Shown piece by piece: positions 61,086 to 64,000 of a DNA stretch of 64,000 bases. Where the stretch lies: positions 11,044,880 through 11,108,879 of the forward strand of contig CM028336.1 of the NCBI GenBank assembly GCA_016647705.1, given 5' to 3'. The stretch comes from Eucommia ulmoides (Eukaryota > Streptophyta > Magnoliopsida > Garryales > Eucommiaceae). The notes beneath the pieces were generated by a model. The model saw nothing but the letters and a program-made list of their open reading frames with translations. It did not search any database and had not been told where the DNA came from. Within the stretch, counting starts at the first letter, position 1. Each line of letters begins with the position of its first letter. The translations under genes and the position numbers were made by a program.

Positions 61086-62840
61086 TCATTGCGGATAAGG
61101 CAAAGGTGTGGTTAGAATCGGTAGATTGTCCGGGAATGAAATTCTCCCTGGAATCACCCTTTGATCTCCTCTCTTTTCTTCCACTTCCACTTTCTCTTCT
61201 TTCTTCTTCTCATTTTTCTCCTCCATCTTGTCTTCATTCTTCTCCTCATTTCTCTCATCAACTTCTTCCTCCACATGTCTCTTTGATTCATTTTGGTCAA
61301 TATCATGTTTTACCCCCAGCTCTTCTTCCATCGGTTTTCTTGCTTCAACCTTTTTTTTGCTTCCCAACGTAATAGCTTTGCATTCCCTCGGGTTGGTTTT
61401 CATGTTGCTAGGAAACTTTCCCTTAGTCTGCTCTTGGATCGCACTTGCAAGTTTCCCGATCTAAGTCTCCAATGATTTCATAGTAGCATTTGTGTTTGTA
61501 CATGTGGTCTCAATCGAGTCAAGCCTCATCTTGTGCTTGTTAAGCCTATTGTGCGTCTCACGCAATATTGTTTGTGTTTCCTTCATGAAAGATCCTATCA
61601 TTTCTTCTAAGTTCGGCTTTTGATTTTGAATATGAGGTTGTTGCATTTGGCGGTTTTGTTGCATAGGATAACCTTGAGCTTGTGTTCCATAACCGGGAGG
61701 TGGCCGCAACGTGTTCTGATTATTCGCATATGAAAAATTTTCATGGTTGTGAAATCCAAGATGATAGTGAGTTAGAATATTGGCGGCGGGCCTAAAAGTA
61801 TAAGCCCGATTGTTGAAGAAGTGACATTCTTCGAACTCACTATCCACTCTGGGTTGAGAACTGCTTGCTACATTTTCCACTTCACGACTTGACGAAGCAT
61901 CTTTAGTTGAGAAGGAAACCAATTGATCCGAGAGTTTTGAGACTTGGGCCGATAAGGTAGCAATATGATCGGTTTCTTGAATTGAAGTTACCTTTCATCC
62001 CGTGTTCCTCTCGTTTGGCCATTGGTAATTATTGGCCGCCATTTCCTCTAGTAAAACATTTGCTTCAGCAGGTATTTTTGACAACAATGATCCTCCTGAG
62101 GCGGCATCAACTATGGTTCTTGTTTGACCATCCAACCCATTGTAGAAGAGTTGGGTTTGAAACCAATCTTGATACCCGTGTTGGGGGCACCAACGCAATA
62201 GATCTTTAAACCTTTCCCATGCTTTAAACAGTGGCTCGAAGACCCTCTGGCAAAATTGCAGTATTTCACCTCTGAGTTGAGAAGTCTTCGAAGGAAAGAA
62301 AAACTTTGTAAGGAACCTATGAGCAAGGTCCTCTCAAGTGTTGATACTTTCCGGTTTGATCGATTGTAACTAACCCCATGCTCGGTCACGAAGTGAGAAT
62401 AGAAATAACCTCAACTGTATTACATCCTCACCAACAATGTTGATTTTTACTGTATCATATATCTTTAGAAAGGTAGCCAAATGAACATTGGGGTCCTCAT
62501 GTAGATTGCCGTCATATTGGTTTTGTTGCACCATATTGATTAGGGCGGGCTTTAACTCAAAGTTGTTGGCCTGGATCGGTTGCCTACGAATTCTTGAGTA
62601 GTTATCGAACATAACTGGTCAATAGTAGTCCCTAAGGACTCATTGTGGAACTTTCTGCTCTAGAGGTTGCTGCGGTAGTGCCTGTGGAATTGGCGGTTGT
62701 TGAGGCATATATGGCATACGATAGTCTCCACCGTTGGCCATAGTTTGAGTTTGGCTTCTTCTCTCTCTCTTTATCCTTGTTAAAGTACGCTCGATCTCGA
62801 GATCAAGAGTGAAGAATTCCAAACTTCTACTACGTCGCAT
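61086..62840 (-). mobile_element. Athila gag region
   Basis: The minus strand shows a start MRRSRSLEFF, then the retrotransposon gag core with FELKPALINMVQ, HEDPNVHLATFLKIYDTVK and RLFLFSLRDRAWG. A Gln/Pro-rich and Lys/Glu-rich tail follows. These match Athila-type gag. The frame is broken. Confidence 0.85.
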
Positions 62841-62992
62841 GCACTACTCAATCACAACAAAAAGAAACAAATTAAAAAATAATGAATTGAAAAGCAAATA
62901 AAACAAAAGAATTGTCTGAATTAATATTCAACCACTTGGTCACAATATCAACCAAATCAAAACACCTCTCCCCGACAACAGCGCCAAAAACT

Positions 62993-64000
62993 TGGACACG
63001 ACTACTTTTTCACTTCCTAATATACTCGCAAGTGCACGAGGTCAAGTTTTAATTGAATACCGCGATTTGCATAGTCTTATATTATCTCGACGGTTCAAGA
63101 AATGTTTAAGTTTGAATATTTAAAAACTAAGTTAAACTAACAACTATTGGGTTAATTATGATTAAATGGATTACCTAGGGATTGATTTTGTTCACTTAAT
63201 GCATGTTTGACTTCGTTTAATTAACAATAATAGTGTTTATCTTATCCGATAATCTAGGTATCTTAAACTCGCTCATTACCTCTCCCGAGTGTAAAATGAG
63301 CAATATTATGACTTCTCGTTAACGCCGAAGTCCCCCTCTAGCATTTTATATAACACATAGTCACATGAGTCTTAACCCAACCTCATGAATTTCACACTTT
63401 CTAACGCCCTCTCGGGTCGTTAGATTGTCGTGATGTGTTTAACCCTAGTCCGAATTCGGAGTTACCTTTCCCGAGTGTTAAACCCCGTATTCTCAAAACC
63501 AACCCTAATACCTTAACAAGCATACTAAAATTGTAATAAAATGGTAAACACAATCGGATTTAGATAAACAACCATTAAAGTAACATATATTCATTCAAAC
63601 ATGTCTTTACATGAGTTACATCAATCTCTAGATAATATTTATCTAGCATACCATGATCTTAACCATACAATTATTAAAACAAGAAGGATTCATCATCATT
63701 TGATATGAAAAGTTAAGTTACAAAGATAGAAACAAAGGAAGAACGATCAAATCTTAAAGTGGAGTGGTCCACTGTTGCCAAAGATCGGTCTTGAAATGAT
63801 TTCTCTTCTCCAAATGTTGAATCTCCTCTTTGAGCTCTCAAAATATGCTTAAGATCATGTATGTCAAGTGTGGAACGTCCTTCACAAATAGAGAAAACAA
63901 AGGTTTAAATAGAAGGTTTCAAAATATCTAGAAAATTGATGTTTTCTGCACAGAGTGACTGCCGCGGCGGTGGTTCACCGCGGCGGCGGTGAGTTAAGTC
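62993..64000 (-). repeat. 5' LTR of the Athila-type element (partial, cut by window end)
   Basis: It is collinear with the 3' LTR for about 1 kb. About 300 bp should lie beyond the window. The 3' LTR has about 50 extra bases near 51720 relative to this copy. Confidence 0.88.

Larger units (their letters stand above)
51658..64000 (-). mobile_element. Athila-type Ty3/gypsy retroelement (5' LTR runs off the window)
   Basis: The 3' LTR is at 51658-52964, and the 5' LTR starts at 62993 and is cut by the window end. The PBS reads TGGCGCTGTTGTCGGGGAG on the minus strand (about 62968-62986), close to the tRNA-Asp type known for Athila. A polypurine tract AATTTGGGGGTATT adjoins the 3' LTR (about 52965-52978). 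Order on the minus strand: gag, protease, reverse transcriptase/RNase H, integrase, then a Transposase_32-like ORF as in other Athila elements. The two LTRs differ at about 54 positions over about 760 bp by eye (about 7 percent). At the often-used 1.3e-8 per site per year this would be near 3 million years. The coding part is broken, with at least half a dozen breaks, and holds one hAT MITE. Confidence 0.92.

Noticed and set aside
61052-61475. Plus-strand Ser/Phe-rich ORFs
   Set aside because: They are antisense to the Lys/Glu-rich tail of Athila gag.

Overview
This window is nuclear DNA of a flowering plant, most likely a eudicot. The evidence is AT-rich intergenic sequence, GT-AG introns, two genes of plant-specific type, and many plant repeats (Ty1/copia, Athila-type Ty3/gypsy, TRIMs, PIF/Harbinger-like and hAT MITEs, an Au-like SINE). 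I cannot name the species.

Layout. Bases 1-700 hold a large AT-rich inverted repeat. A complete ten-exon CIP111 gene (AFG2/SPATA5-type double AAA ATPase) runs on the + strand from 1436 to 26068. Its exons join without a phase conflict into 1039 residues, but they make up only about 3.1 kb of 24.6 kb. The introns hold MITEs, two TRIMs, a hairpin-bearing tandem array with Helitron-like ends, an organelle-like patch, an orphan exon-like ORF and a minus-strand copia fragment. From 26327, only 258 bp after the stop codon, to 36128 lies a copia element. A second copia of the same family, itself carrying a TRIM, and a 3.15-kb solo LTR are both nested inside it. Most of these insertions have recognisable target duplications. 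Next come an Au-like SINE, a PIF/Harbinger-like MITE and a 1.07-kb hAT element with a perfect 8-bp target duplication.

The second gene, on the minus strand at 39568-42180, is an uninterrupted 870-residue G-type lectin receptor kinase (At5g35370-like) with a non-RD catalytic loop. It is followed by two more members of the long-LTR family (from 43913 and from 48867) around a copia 3' end. A probable first exon of an unrecognised gene (51138-51430) comes next. An Athila-type element on the minus strand then fills 51658 to the window end. It has a complete 1307-bp 3' LTR, recognisable gag-pol pieces and a hAT MITE insertion, and its 5' LTR runs off the edge.

The two complete genes are functionally unrelated: one is a housekeeping AAA ATPase linked to ribosome maturation and calmodulin, the other a surface receptor kinase. 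I found no operon-like or defence-island system. The notable signal is the layered insertion history around and inside an intact essential-type gene, plus a few unexplained exon-like and hairpin-bearing repeats. Retroelements are described as fossils only. All family calls are from reading the sequence, with no database search.
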